A DNA stretch of 64,000 bases from Maea johnstoni (taxonomy: Eukaryota; Annelida; Polychaeta; Spionida; Magelonidae): positions 27,390,589 to 27,454,588 of the forward strand of contig OZ012697.1 in assembly GCA_963942565.1 (NCBI GenBank). Direction: 5' to 3'. Shown here one piece after another: positions 1 through 15,239 of the stretch (positions are counted from its first letter, which is position 1; each line of letters begins with the position of its first letter). Below the pieces are notes generated by a model. That model had not been told where the DNA came from. It did not search any database and worked only from the letters and a program-made list of their open reading frames with translations. The translations under genes and the position numbers were made by a program.

Positions 1-399
1 AAGGCCTCAAGGTTTGAAATTAAATGTTCCTCTCCGAATTGAGTAGTTTAAATTGTGACTAGATGAGTAAGAAATCCGCTCATCCCAAGGCTAAAGATAA
101 TTAATTGTTGGCAAAGGATGACTCTTAAAATTGCTGTTTTTATCATCAATGTTATAGGTACTTTTATAGGTACTCTCTAGGTACCCCTTAAAGTGCTGAT
201 ATTATTCAATGGCAGCGGGGAAAATACATATACGCATTGTGACAAATACTTCCTAACCCAGCACTAATTAGTTTGTAAACTTAATGTGCATTTCAGGGAT
301 ATATGTTGAAGAACATGGAAGATATTTACACATAGTTGAAATAAAATAGGATTTTATAAACTCTCAGAGACAAAAACCCACTAATAAGATTCATGATTT

Positions 400-690
400 T
401 TTGCGGGGAGATAAATCTCGATTAAGGAGCAGGGGAGGATAATAGAGATGGTATCGGGTTCCCTTTATGGGCCCAGCCCCGGGGCGGGAGATGTTTGCCA
501 TAATGGGGGGATGATTTACGGAGCGGTACCTTTCAACACCTCCCGGGACGTACATGTAGGGTTGCGGCGGCAACAGTGGGGTTCACCAGCATACCCCTAA
601 ATCCCTCACGTGCTCACGACCGTCGCGCCCGCCCGGCGGAAGGGGTAACTCCAACACGGGTACGCACTATAAACTAGACTGTTTTGTTAA
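400..690. other. GC-rich island, possible regulatory element
   Basis: Sharp rise in GC in AT-rich surroundings, several CpGs (GACCGTCGCGCCCGCCCGGC), and CCATAATGG. No convincing ORF. Confidence 0.3.
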
Positions 691-1940
691 TGCCGCGCCA
701 GCAAAACTCAGATGATTGAAACCAGCGTTGAAATATCCCTTCTCTATCCCCCTGTCTACTGCATGTAGACATTTATTGAATGTATTTACGATGCTGTGGT
801 GGGCAGAGGCGATGAAGATCATATAAATATGCACTCTATTTGTGTCGTCGGCGAGAGAAGCCTGGGTGGGTCGCTTCTGTCATGAGTGCATGTATTTAGT
901 GATGTTTACACATCCACCCAGAAGTGCCATCTGCCTCTTACGAGGGCTACTGACATTCTACAGGTTTAAATACCTATTATTTCAACTGTAAGAGGGGCTA
1001 GCATGGCTTAAAAGACCACTTATAATTCATCTCGACAATTGTCTTACTGGGTAGGGTTTATTTGGTATGTATGATGGCACTGTGTCAGCATACACTCCAA
1101 TACATGTCCCATATTCTAACATATATTCATGTTTTCCCTCTTGTAAAATCGGTCACCAATACTATAATACACTAACATATGTTAAGTTAAGCTTCTAATA
1201 ATGTCCAGAATACGTATGCATGCACTGGGTTTAATCAAAAATATACTTTTGGGACGTTGAAAACGAAAGATTTTTAACACAATAATTGTATTAGCAAAAT
1301 TTAAGAAGGGAGATTTATGGTTTCCCATTGGCTCTATGCGAAAAGTACAGTAATTGTGTTGCTAGAATACCAACTACTAGTATCTATCTATCTACCCCAC
1401 CTATCCAACTAACTTCCATAGTTCATTATCTTAGACAAATCGAAAAGGAAATATCAGCTATCGTAAAAATAAGGGAGCATAAAGCATGTGGTCGTTGGAT
1501 TGCAAACTGTATGCCACATACATAAATATGTGAGTCTTTGGTCGATGGAATAACATTTGCCTTGGAAATAAAATGACTGACTTTGTAATTCTGTAATTCT
1601 TTGTTTTATTTTTGTAAGCCTAAAAAAAGAAACAGACCTTTTTTGTTTATTTTCCTGCTCGCCGAGCCTCACGGCTATGCTATAACAAATCAACAATATT
1701 ATTCACAGTGTTACAAAATGAAAGAATCCTAATACAATACAATGCATCCTCAATATATGCAATAAAGGGCATTGTTTACAAAGTTTGTATGTTTGTTTTC
1801 TTTGTTGTTTACACATTACACCTTTTTGTTCATCAGGAACAGCAACTGTCAATCAGAAACAAATTAAATTTTTCATATGAAAGCATGATTAACATTGACT
1901 GAAAATCAAACATAGAAACTAAGTCAAATAATAGATGTTG
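690..1940. other. No gene seen
   Basis: AT-rich unique sequence; open frames are short and unconvincing. Confidence 0.6.
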
Positions 1941-1944
1941 CTTT

Positions 1945-2990
1945 GACATTATGGTTGTTGTTCTTCTTCATAATAATCCAACATCATACCCCATCTTTTC
2001 TCGAAAATATCAAATCTATCAAGCAAGGAGAACTTAAGCTTCTCACAGCTAAACAGAGTCTTTACACCATTCTTGATGCAGAACATATTTGGATTGATAA
2101 GATTAATTTTAGCATTAAAAATTACCTTTTTGCAACTAAAATAATAGCATTGAGCCAATGTGATTTGGTAAGTTCTCCCAGGATGACTCTATCCTCAGTA
2201 TTGTATTGTATGGTTTATTGACTGTACTGGTTTGTACAAAATCACACGTATACATTTATATATAACAAAAAAAAAGGTGAACATAATATAAATTATTTCG
2301 TTACGTTCTCATGTCCGGAGATACCCTCATAGATCGTACTGGAAATATGGTTCAGAGCTCCGAGTTTGAGTTACAAAATATAGATTACGAAAAAAGGAAT
2401 TAATTGAACATAAAAAACCAAAATATAAAGTTAAATTCTATACCAAAGAACAAGACACTACAAGGTGAAAATCGTACTTATTTACACATAGTTAGGCTGG
2501 ATGTCTTTACGTGACGTCCATTTCTCTTTAAAATTTAATAATAGCATATTCCACAACACCTATTTGAGAAATCCATTCCTCAACTTCTCTCCATATCTGC
2601 TTTACCGTTTCACAATACAAAAACATGTGTTCATTTGAATCTTCCTATGATTGGCAACAATCACACAAATTTGAGGCTTTTTGATTCATTTTGAACAAAA
2701 TATTATTAGTAAAAAACCTCCTATGCAAGGTTCGAAATTGAGTGTATCTTAGATACACATCATCAAACATTTTTATTCTATAGAAAGATTTCTTAAATGA
2801 GAAAATCTCGAATTGGGAGTCGAGCTTTTCATTCCACTTGGAATTGGCATTTTCAATAATAGAATTTTTTTTCCCCTTTAAGAGTTGGTAAATGTGAGAT
2901 ACTCCCTTAGTATCCAAGGAATCGATGATATTCAACATAGAATTGCAGGGTCTTATTGGATAATTCTGTAATTCTTGTGCCTTATTCCAG
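1945..2990 (-). mobile_element. Decayed L1/Tx1-like LINE, 3' part
   Basis: Minus-strand frames give WNEKLDSQFEIFSFKKSF, RYTQFRTLHRRFFTNNILFK, then a Cys/His knuckle (CDCCQ ... HMFLYC) broken by an in-frame TAG, then a distal C-terminal part (KKVIFNAKINLINPNMF). This is the post-RT region of L1/Tx1-type ORF2. Several stops and frame changes; no 5' part, no target duplication found. Confidence 0.7.
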
Positions 2991-3059
2991 CCCTACCCCA
3001 CGTAGAGTTGTGTAATTAATTCATCTGTAAATATTTCGTACTGTAATCACCAACACGTA

Positions 3060-3540
3060 CACATGTCTTTTAGTTATGTGTTTCATTATTATACCGATGA
3101 GCTACTCAGCATGCTTCAGAAAGTCCAAAACAATGCCACCAGAGTGATTAGTGGCTCCAAAAAGTATGATCACATAACACTAGGTCTGAAAGATCTTCAC
3201 TGGCTGCCCATCAGGAAACAGATTGAGTTCAAGATTCAGCTTTTGACTCTCAAATGCATGTAATCATGTGGCCCTCTATACTTGATGGGATCGTCAGTCA
3301 AACAAGCTGATACAAGGACTAAGACCAAACACTAAGAACAACTTACAGATACCACACACTAATCTGAAAAGGTAGGGTGACAGAACCTTCTGAGCCTATG
3401 CACAACGCCTTTGGAATGATCTTCCTGTCAACATCAAGGCTGCTGATAGTGTGCAAATTTCAAACATTCATCTGAAAACATTGCTATTTCGCAAAGAGTT
3501 TAATTTACTGTATGGTCAATTAACATCTGTCCCATACAAC
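3060..3540 (+). mobile_element. CR1/L2-type LINE 3' fragment
   Basis: Encodes LQKVQNNATRVISGSKKYDH and LKDLHWLPIRKQIEFKI, the typical C-terminus of CR1-group reverse transcriptases; a stop then interrupts it and later codons continue in other frames (KTLLFRKEFNL). Closely related to the copy at 42068-42575. Confidence 0.82.
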
Positions 3541-3689
3541 TCTTACTGTCATGAGCGGCATCTGTTTTTGTTCCAATTGTGCGAAATATTCCTCTTGTTG
3601 CATACAAATTTATACATGGCATCTAATTTCTTTTTTATCTGTGAGATTTTACATTTTTGTTATTCTTTTTGCAAAATTCTTTTTGCTAT

Positions 3690-3765
3690 CAAAGGTGGCT
3701 TATAGGGTTTATTTGTGAACATTTTGAGATTTTCAGATATGTTGAAGCCCTACATTACCATGTAC
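3690..3765 (+). repeat. Short dispersed repeat (partner at 26030-26105)
   Basis: AAGGTGGCTTATAGGGTTTA, TTTGTGAACAT and AAGCCCTACATTAC resemble 26030-26105 (GGTGGCTTACGGGGTTAA, TTTGTGAATATG, AAACCCTACACTTTAC). Confidence 0.55.
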
Positions 3766-3959
3766 TAGTACACCGTGACCGTCTAGGTCAGAGAGTTACA
3801 GACCAACTTTTACAACGGCTTCCATGGACTTGCACACGAGCAGAAAGGGTTTTTGGCTACTTTCTCTATTCGAATTTCACAAACAGCTCGCTTCAAACAT
3901 ATATGTTGGCTATCAAATATCAACATACTGTATTTGCTTGAAATATTTGGCACATATAT

Positions 3960-5700
3960 AGCTCACAGTATTATGGAGGGAAGGAAGGGTAGAACGTTTT
4001 GTCCAGTTTCGATTTTATTCAAAAGTTATAGAATTTGGAAGTTGAAAATGCGCATTTTTATTCAATAAAATGTTTTAACGAGCTAAAATTAGGAAAATGT
4101 TGACACCTTCCCTCCGTATGGTTCTCTCCTTCACATTTGTGAGATATGAAGATCCTCGGTCTATACTTGTGGAAAGGAGCTCCGATTGAAAACACCATGA
4201 ATGTCTCAACAAGTCAGGTGATTCCCTTGACTAAATACAATTAAAGAGGAGGCTCCTTTGTCAAATTATATTAGAAGAATTTTGGACTTCTCAACGATGA
4301 AATGCAATCATACATGACAATTGGGAATGCATCGCTAATGATTTGTAATATTCTAATATAGAAATATGTTTACCGCTTATATCATTCATTTGTGCCGTAA
4401 TAAAACATCATTATAACTGACCCATATGTTCAAACAATACTTCCTAGTTAACCTTTGATCATTTATAGCCCACAAGTAGGATTACTTGAAGGCATATGGA
4501 TGATTACTATTGAATGAATGTCTTCAATAATAAAATAATGTCTACTTTGAATTGAATTTACAAAAAGTTATCCATTTCTCATAAAAAAATACAATTCCCG
4601 CTAAAATCGTACACTCGTCTTTTTCAAAAGCTTGTATAATAACGCATACATTTCACACGATTTTCATTTGTTGTGTCAAACTAAGAGTCATTAATTTTGA
4701 TCACATTGTACATTGTGTCTAGTCTTTGATATGTCCGTTATTTGTTCCTACTAGAACATTCTTTGTTTTTTATACCACAATGGGATTAAACAGCATTATA
4801 AGCATTTGAATCTTAAAAACCAAATACCAGCAAAGTCTCTCAAAGTCGCACTCACTGTATTTGGCCAACATAAGTACGTCATTCAATGCTCATACACAAG
4901 AACAGTATGTGCGTTTTATGTGTTTATTCTGGAAATCATTATGATTTGGTAATTTGTTCAGACATTATTTACATCATTCTCTTTCCCATTCAATTCAAAT
5001 TACATGTTCAATCTCATGTACTAAAGACTCTTAATAACAACGCCTTTCTCCATGTTCTTTTGATATTGTTTATTTCGTGCTAAATACAATACGATAATAG
5101 TTATATCATTATACGTTTTACTCTATATGAATTATCTTTAAGTGTAAGAGGCTTCAATTGATAATATATTGTAGGAATGTTTATTGTTAAAAATGACGAA
5201 TAACAGAGGAACAGGCTAGAGGATAATTCAGACACATAAAAAGATCCTTTCCTTTGTATATCAACTATATTGTCTCCATCCAATCGCTATTACTTTCGTT
5301 AATGGTCAGGATATCCAGGTTATGATAATGCGGTAGCTTTCTCTGCAGAAATAGGTCATTTATCCTTATGATTTGTGAACAAGTTAGCTTTACACCATCA
5401 TAATCAACAATGCACTCAGCAATAGCTATTACTATACTTAGCAGGCACATTTCCCCAATTGGTATATCATACAGTAGTATATTCTGGAGGTCACATGAAT
5501 CCCAAGCTTGCCTTGGCGGCAAAGATAATTCCAATGCTGATGAAAATAAAATTTTGTGAATGTTATGAGTGTCTTTTCAGTTGAATTTAAACCAACTTTG
5601 CTTTCAATGTTAAAAGTAGGACGTGCCCACAGTATTTTAGTTTTCTTAGATATTTCCCTGGGTATTCAAAATACAAAAAGAATATGAGGTGCGATACCAT
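3960..5700. other. No gene seen
   Basis: AT-rich sequence between two LINE remnants; small frames only, no domains. Confidence 0.6.
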
Positions 5701-6790
5701 ATAGTTACAAATTTGAAAATATTTATGTATATGGTGACGTGTATTTAGAGAAACTATTAGGAGAAGTTAAAACTGTGTTCTGGGATGACTGCATCAGATC
5801 ATTACTGCTTTTAACAAAAAAGCAAGTATATCATGGTACTGAATCTCTGCTGTCTATGCCACTGTGGTATAATTCCAGGATAATTTCATGGAAAATTCCT
5901 TCGTGGGTAAACAAGGGAGTTATGATGATAGGGGACATTCTTGGATATAATGGGGAGATACTAAGTATTGAGCAAATACAGCTAAGATGGGATGTTCCAT
6001 GTAACTTTTTATTACATCTAAGCTTGAAGAAGAAACTCCAACAAACTATTACACAAAAAATGTTATTTATTCATGTGCAAATCCCAGAATGTCCTATATA
6101 TTACATGACATAGGTATTGGTAATAGTGGTAATAAAATACATATTTCAATATTAACTCAGACAATGCTAAGATAGTTAACGAAATAAAGGATAAATGGGC
6201 AACCTCCTTCAATGAAGACATATTCCCTTCAACTGTGCAGAGATCTTTCAAAAATGCAAAACAATTTTCCACATCTGCATATCAACATTTCAATCAATTT
6301 AAGCTAATACATCGAAGAACCATTAACAACCAACTACTTAAAAGGATGAATCTTAGTGATACAGAGAATTGTCTTTATTGTAATGAGGGCCCTGAAACAA
6401 TAGAACATATATATCTACAATGTAGAAACTCCATTAAGATTTGGTTTGATACAATTTCATGGGCTAGAAGGATTTATGATCCACAATTTGCAATTTCTGA
6501 CCATGAGAAAATATTTGGAGGTATTACAAATAATCAGGTATTAAACATTTTAATCCTGAGTGTAAAAGATGTTATCTATCAAAAAAGGAAAGTAGGGAAA
6601 GAGATGACCCTATCAGATGTAAAAAAATGCTTACTGAAAAACCTATCTATATTAAAATCGAAAGAAATTGTATCAATTGGAAATGATGCTTTTGCAAATA
6701 GATGGAACCCTTTCATAAAAGACTTAAAGGAAGATATACACACCAGAAACAGCTGGTATACCATATGAGTTATGACCTTGTATATCTATC
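5700..6790 (+). mobile_element. L1/Tx1-like LINE, 3' part
   Basis: Frame 5739-6113 has LLSMPLWYNSRI then WVNKGVMMIGDIL, and frame 6235-6768 has QFKLIHRRTINNQLLKRMNL followed by the knuckle CLYCNEGPETIEHIYLQC. This is the C-terminal third of L1/Tx1-type ORF2. At least one frameshift separates the two frames. Confidence 0.8.
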
Positions 6791-7936
6791 CACCTATCTG
6801 ATATTTTTCATACAGAAATAAATGATACATTTGTTACACTGTGATTCCATGCTATGGAGAATAAAAACCCTGTTACACATGTGTGTAATCTGAAATTGTA
6901 AAAGAATACGAGGTACATGCTGGTATATATAAATGATATTTTCACGAAGTGAGATGCTTGGTAAATTATTGTTTTAAGGTGGTCTGACGACAGAAAGGCC
7001 TTTGCCGATAAATCTATAACCAACAACGCACTGTTTTTAATCACTGCCCTGGTCCAAATATGGCCCTAGGAAAAACGTTACATTGATTTAGATTACTACA
7101 TTACGACTTACTATAAAGAAATCATCATTAAGTTCAAGAAGATTCAATTTCAAATAATTTTGATTTTTATTAGACTGTGGTTCCTCCTATTAACTCGAAC
7201 AATACCAACGATTCAACCATTATATGTACATTGTAAGAGAAAAGTGACGATAAGCTAAATTTCCAAGTGATGAATGAACTCTATATAGTGCTTCATGTTG
7301 TTATTAAAGTGTAGCTCTCCCTTCAAAATTAAAATATAAAATGGATATGTGTTGGAGCTAAATGCACCTTTCTTAGGACATCTTGATAACAATTATACTC
7401 CACAGATTGACTGAGATTTTTAAACTTGTATCTTGCAAAAACAGCAAATTCACTGGCTCAGCACACCTCATGGAGGCACCATCGTAGAGCTTATCAGAGC
7501 TCGTCAGAATGAGGCTGTGATGTCATTGACATGCAACTTACGTGTAGGCTGAAGGCCTTTCAGCACTGAACACACTAATAAATGTTCTCAAAAGGCACTG
7601 TGTCTCAGTTTATACCTACTGCAAGATATATCTTATAGACGTATATCAGGTTCTGTGGCGCAAAAGCAATAGGGGAAGGCGACCTATAGCAAGGGGTTTT
7701 GGATGAGCTTATTTGAGCTTAGGAAATTCCACCAGTTTACAAAACAGACTGGTATTTAGTATTCTTACACTGTTCTGACACTGGTATCTTGTGATAAAAG
7801 AAAGGGAAGTTTGCAATTAATAAACTGTCCATATGTATTGTCACGGCCTCTCTGGAACTTACTGCAATACACATTAGAGGAATCGCAACTGCTCTACTTT
7901 TCCAAGCTGTACCCACGAGGTTAGGTGCTACACACA

Positions 7937-7962
7937 GGGGGGGGGGGGGGGGGGGGGGGGGG
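7937..7962 (+). repeat. Run of 26 G
   Basis: Homopolymer; length may be unreliable in assembly. Confidence 0.9.
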
Positions 7963-8288
7963 TCTGCATGTGAATTTGATTCAGGTCTGTACATGGGTGA
8001 CATATATTGCTTATAATTCATTCAGCTGGAGTTCGGCAGTTCAGAAAGAATATGTGTTCATGTATCATGAAACCAGATTGCTATGAAACCATCTACCAAT
8101 TGTATTGTGATGATGGTATTTTTATTGATAGAGCCCCAGCTATTTTCAACAACAAGTAGGTTTTATTCAATAATTTATACAACTCCTATACAAGTTTCTA
8201 AATCCTCTTGAAAACAGGTGGGAGCAAAGTGATCCTCACAGACTTTCTTGTGAGTAGCAAATTGAAGTCTTCAAAGTCCAACCAGTTC

Positions 8289-8522
8289 CTATATTATGGA
8301 GCTATCAAATATGATTTTCTGGATATCTTTCTCTTTCTGGGATAGGGTCTGAGTAGAATATTCTCCCAGATCCTTTTCCAATATCATTGTTGCATCCAGA
8401 AGCTTGTCAATTCGCGCTGTTGATATGTGTGTGCTCAAGTTTAGAGCTGTCCACCAATCCCCAAGCCTAACTGTCAATCGGCTGCCTTGGAAGCAGTTGA
8501 TCTGGCGTGACGTCACTCGCAT
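8289..8522 (-). CDS. Unrecognised ORF, 77 residues
   Basis: Reads TARIDKLLDATMILEKDLGE and SQKEKDIQKIIFD, balanced amino-acid use; a CRE-like TGACGTCA overlaps its first codons. No family recognised; may be chance or an element fragment. Confidence 0.18.
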   Translation of the reverse strand: MRVTSRQINCFQGSRLTVRLGDWWTALNLSTHISTARIDKLLDATMILEKDLGEYSTQTLSQKEKDIQKIIFDSSII

Positions 8523-9540
8523 CTAATCAACATTACTAATTAGGCATTCAAGGCATAAATATGGATCCCTCCATGAAGTCACCTTCTAACAGTAATAGCT
8601 CAGCTAGTCATTTGTGAAGTTCAACTGTAATCAAGGTGTCCTAACATAGGTGACATTGAGCCCTAACACAAGTCTCTTTGTCAATTTTGAAGGTAGAGAT
8701 TATACACTCATGTTGCAAGACATTTATCTGTATCATATGAAACGAGAATCGGAAAAGTTTACGCTCCCAGGAGTGAAAATGTTTTTAAAATTTCATTCAG
8801 AATTGTAACATCTTGATTCTCCTACCTCGGGCTAGCTTGCGAGTCCAACAACTCTGGACAATGAAAACCATACTTAGTATAGAGAATGAATGAAATGGAT
8901 CTCAGGAAGTTTCTTTAGAGAAAGTTTGATAAACGGTCTGCCAGTCAACAGCGTTCAACTACCCGTTACTTTTGACGTAAACAAGATATGAGACCTGACA
9001 TGCATAGATACTAGATATATTATTAAACATATTTTGCGATGTTCTTAGGATTCATTGCCTTTTCTTTATAGTTGGTCATCGAACAAGATTTACGCCAGGC
9101 TCACGATCGAATAAAATATATATTGCCCCCATTTCTTCCAAAAGGGATATTCTGCCATTTCAGATTTGAATCATATTCTTTGAATTGTTAATGCTGATAT
9201 TCGCAGATCATACCTAACGTCATAATATTACATTTTATGGCTCTGTCGATTTTTATTGACGCACTTTTTACTTTCATAGTATCGGAGCAGGACCCTGTCT
9301 TGAAGTATGAGTTTTTAGAATATTCTTTATGTATATCAGTTGCAATGGCGGGGCCAGGATATCGATTTAAGCCATTAGCATATGAAGTCAACTCTCTATC
9401 TGATCACTTTCAACATGACATCACATGGGGCATTGGTCTAAAAGTATTTGAAAAATGAATGGCTAATGTTTAGCAGCCCTGTTTTCTCTTAATTTCTCTT
9501 AAATTATTAATACTTCGATCCCATTATTTCGATATGTGTG

Positions 9541-10105
9541 GCACTGTGTCCGCTCCAGGTGTGAGTGGTGTGAGTATGAGGACGTACGTGGGGGGTTAAC
9601 CCTTATGATGCTGGTAACTAATGTGGCCTATACAGAAAGATGTAAAAAAACAGAAAATGACTGAAACCCAAGGCAAATGGGTACTCATATGATAGTACTC
9701 AGCGAGGGCGTTCAAATGAATACCAACATGACATGGTTGAGGTAATTGCCAAATATTTTTACGATATTGTGCCTAGGACAAAAAGTAGACTCAGCATTAC
9801 AAGGGTTAAGGAGAGTGTTAGTGTGGAGAGTGAGGGGACCACCACTGTGTCCGCTCCAGGTGTGAGTATGAGGAGTTGGGGGGTTAAGGAGAGTGTTTGT
9901 GTGGAGAGTGAGGGGACCACCACTGTGTCCGCTCCAGGTGTGAGTGGTGTGAGTATGAGGAGTTGGGGGGTTAAGGAGAGTGTTAGTGTGGAGAGTGAGG
10001 GGACCACCACTGTGTCCGCTCCAGGTGTGAGTGGTGTGAGTATGAGGAGTTGGGGGGTTAAGGAGAGTGTATGTGTGGAGAGTGAGGGGACCACCACTGT
10101 GGCCC
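9541..10105 (+). repeat. 87-bp minisatellite, about five units, split by a MITE
   Basis: Units contain ACTGTGTCCGCTCCAGGTGT and GGAGTTGGGGGGTTAAGGAG; spacing 87 bp (one unit 78 bp, lacking 9 bp). The G-rich strand reads open in several frames, which explains the long apparent ORFs here. Confidence 0.92.
9600..9805. mobile_element. piggyBac-like MITE, family 1, inserted in a minisatellite
   Basis: 206 bp flanked by TTAA at 9596-9599 and 9806-9809; ends CCCTTATGATGCTGG and (reverse complement) CCCTTGTAATGCTG. The flanks GGGG-TTAA-GGAGAG are one minisatellite unit, whose intact neighbours show the empty site with a single TTAA. Confidence 0.82.
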
Positions 10106-10620
10106 GCCACGGCCAAGTGAGAGGAGGACAGCTACAAATGTGTGCACGGCCCGGAACGTCACAAGTCGCTGCCTCCAGGAGCTCTCTAAAGGCACGGTGG
10201 GATTCACCCCATTACCGCCCTTTTCTGCCCCTTTCTACCCCTTCTACCACGATCAATACTAAACCTACCCTGACGCGACACCCCAAAATTGCAGTCTCCC
10301 CTTGACTATGGGAGAAAGGGTGTGTTTGCACATGGCCGCTATTAATTTCCCATAATGCACTGGTGATATATGGCGCCATTGCTCAGAGAAGTGCCGTCGA
10401 GACAAGTGGACAATACCGGGCCTCTCTGTATACACTCTATATAGACTTGTCAGTTGGAGGGCCCTGTGTGTTCAGATGCCAGGCCGTCGCTTGGGGTGAT
10501 GTATGGCACGGTGGGAAGACAACCCTTCCACTGCCGCCTCTTTCACACATCCCGCACATTGGAACCGCACTGAAACGTGCACAAAACCATTTGGATTTTG
10601 GGGGATGAGGGGGGTGGGGG
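10106..10620. other. GC-rich island next to minisatellite and CT tract
   Basis: GC-rich unique sequence with no convincing coding frame; ends in a G-rich stretch (GGGGGATGAGGGGGGTGGGG) near 10600. Confidence 0.3.
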
Positions 10621-10857
10621 AGGGGGCGGTGATATGGAATTATGTCAATCGTCTCTTTGCAATTTCCATGCTAGTCGTCTCTGGGAAACTACATGTAGGA
10701 AACCATCGACTAGACCGAGTCACTGGCAACTATATCATATGTCCCCAGCGGGGTTCGAAAACCGCCATTCACACCCTCGTCATCAGGACGACGCAACCCC
10801 AGACTCGATATCGCTGATAGTTCAATATCGTCATCTTTCTCAATATCGTCTGATAGC

Positions 10858-10862
<5 letters not shown>

Positions 10863-10931
<69 letters not shown>

Positions 10932-10944
10932 GTCTCTCTCTCTG

Positions 10945-10987
<43 letters not shown>
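10863..10987 (+). repeat. (CT)n microsatellite with TG interruptions
   Basis: 125 bp of polypyrimidine with CTGTCT interruptions; purine-only complement could form triplex DNA. Confidence 0.95.
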
Positions 10988-10993
<6 letters not shown>

Positions 10994-11850
10994 TATTGTC
11001 GTGAGCAAGAGCTAATCACGGATGATTGTATTCAGCTCAACAGGGTGCACGATTCGCCTGACAACCTTTCAAATATCGCCTTCAGTTCTATTCAGGCCAG
11101 AAAGACACATATTTACTGCCTTTCAAAAACCATCAAAATTCTCCTCTTTTATTCTTGATTGAATGAGACGCTTAGAAGAGTTTTAGTGTCAAAAGTTAAT
11201 GATTTTTATGCTTAATGTTCCGGGTCCTGTATAGACCTGTTTCAGTAACCCGCAGCGCGTGAAGCTATCCTGCAAAAATAAGCTTAATATGATTTGATTA
11301 TACCCGCGGGCAGGGGTTTGAAGGTTTTCCACCCTCGTTTATAAATACACTGATTAGACAAAAATTAAAAACATGTATGAAAGTGACCTTTGCAGTCTTC
11401 CATACATTGCCAGTTTTGAGAAGAATTTGCCCACAGTCGACACGAGGGGAGGTAATAAAGTTAGGGCATTAGCATTATGCTAAATAATCTGGATATTGTA
11501 TTGTCCCTTTAAAGGTCTGGATAAGTTGAGCTTTAAGGCTGCTTGGTTTCGGATCCAGTGTATAGCTCAGCCCTCGTGAGATTTTCATAGGAATAATTAA
11601 TGAATATGATACCAGTATTTGTCTCAGACTATTCTTCTGGGGAATTAAAAAAAATATAGGCTTACAATTAGTGTGCCCATTTTTAAGTTGAGTGATATTG
11701 AATGATTTGGGGAAATATTTGATACAAACCATTAGTTGTTCTACGTATATTTGATATGTGTCTCTCGAATGATCCCTTATGGTTCTTGCATCCGGAAAAT
11801 ATCATAATGTTCAGAGCATATCTGGGCACTATATGATTGAGCAGGTTCTG

Positions 11851-14142
<2,292 letters not shown>

Positions 14143-14157
14143 AAGTAATGCATGCAT

Positions 14158-14424
14158 TTTTTTAAAGTCCTCCAATATCGTTATTGTATGTAAAGTAGGA
14201 GGCAAGTATCTGTGCTGCCCTCTATGCAGTAAGGATAGAGACGACATGAATCACCTAGCCGTTTGTGAATCATACAGACACATGGATAACAGACTGAAAT
14301 TGAGAGACCTATATAGCAGCGAAACTGATGACGTTTGCAGAGCAACTGAGGCAATAAGAGAAAGAATGGAATATAGAGAAACCCAACTCCTGACAAAGCA
14401 GTGAGACTCCAGAAATTGGAGAAG

Positions 14425-14456
<32 letters not shown>

Positions 14457-14610
14457 AAGTATCACTTGTACAAAAATGTAGATAAGATTGGATATTTATG
14501 TGAGATACTGTACACTTGTGATATGTGTTTGTATTTTTTTTTTGTTTTATATATTTGGAAAATAAAATAAATGAACTATGGGTTATCCAAAGTTCTTTAG
14601 AAATAAAAAA
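14158..14610 (+). mobile_element. 5'-truncated non-LTR retroinsertion with 15-bp target duplication
   Basis: Flanked by direct repeats AAGTAATGCATGCAT at 14143-14157 and 14611-14625. The insert starts in the end of an ORF2-like frame with a knuckle (CPLCSKDRDDMNHLAVCESY) that stops at TGA, then a (GAAA)n tract, AATAAA and a terminal A-rich stretch. This is the signature of target-primed reverse transcription by a LINE. The clade is uncertain (I- or L1-like). Confidence 0.82.
14425..14456 (+). repeat. (GAAA)n tract in the 14.2-14.6 kb insert
   Basis: About 32 bp of GAAA repeats just 3' of the ORF end of the retroinsertion; purine-only on one strand. Confidence 0.9.
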
Positions 14611-15239
14611 AAGTAATGCATGCATATGTACGTGTGTATATATTTCTTTACAATAGAGGCACGACTCTGATTCTGATTTGCCCATTCTATGAAGTAAGGT
14701 CTCGTTCAGTAGCTTATCATGTAAAACCGTAAACTGTATATATATATCTCGGATCAGCTCACATGTTGTCTTATCACGGCGTCAAAGCCATGCTTTTATT
14801 TGTTTAGAATAAGCAGTTGTATTTGATATTTCTTCTCATATAGCCTTGATTTGAAGTACACTTTTATCAGCTTCATAAGTATTTCAATAGAAGTGTGCAC
14901 AGCCTTTTACATGAGTCCCGCAAATTGTATCTTTCTTTTAATCAAGCCACTACTTTTTGTTTGACATATTTTGGAATTGTACTGTATTGGCATAGCGCAT
15001 GCTTCTGAAATGTTAATAGGCTGCATCTTTACACCTATATCTTAAATAGCTTTTATCTAATGTAGGCAGAACATGTTTTTAATTGATTTGAATACATATC
15101 TTCAAAATGATAATCTTATCTAAGCCATAGTGCCTCGGACAAATGGCCTGTTCCTTGTGCTCTTCATCATGATATAGGCTTATAGAGGAACTTGCCTATA
15201 GGGCTTTATCAAATATTGTCAAATTGAGATGTTAAATCC

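Larger units (their letters stand above)
6790..9540. other. No gene seen
   Basis: Holds the 26-G run and one unrecognised ORF (8289-8522); otherwise unique non-coding sequence. Confidence 0.55.

Noticed and set aside
9733-10305. 190-residue frame with repeated ESVSVESEGTTTVSAPGV
   Set aside because: Produced by the 87-bp minisatellite (87 is a multiple of three) and open on both strands.
10769-11158. Frames with RERERE or SLSLSL
   Set aside because: Translation of the CT/GA microsatellite.
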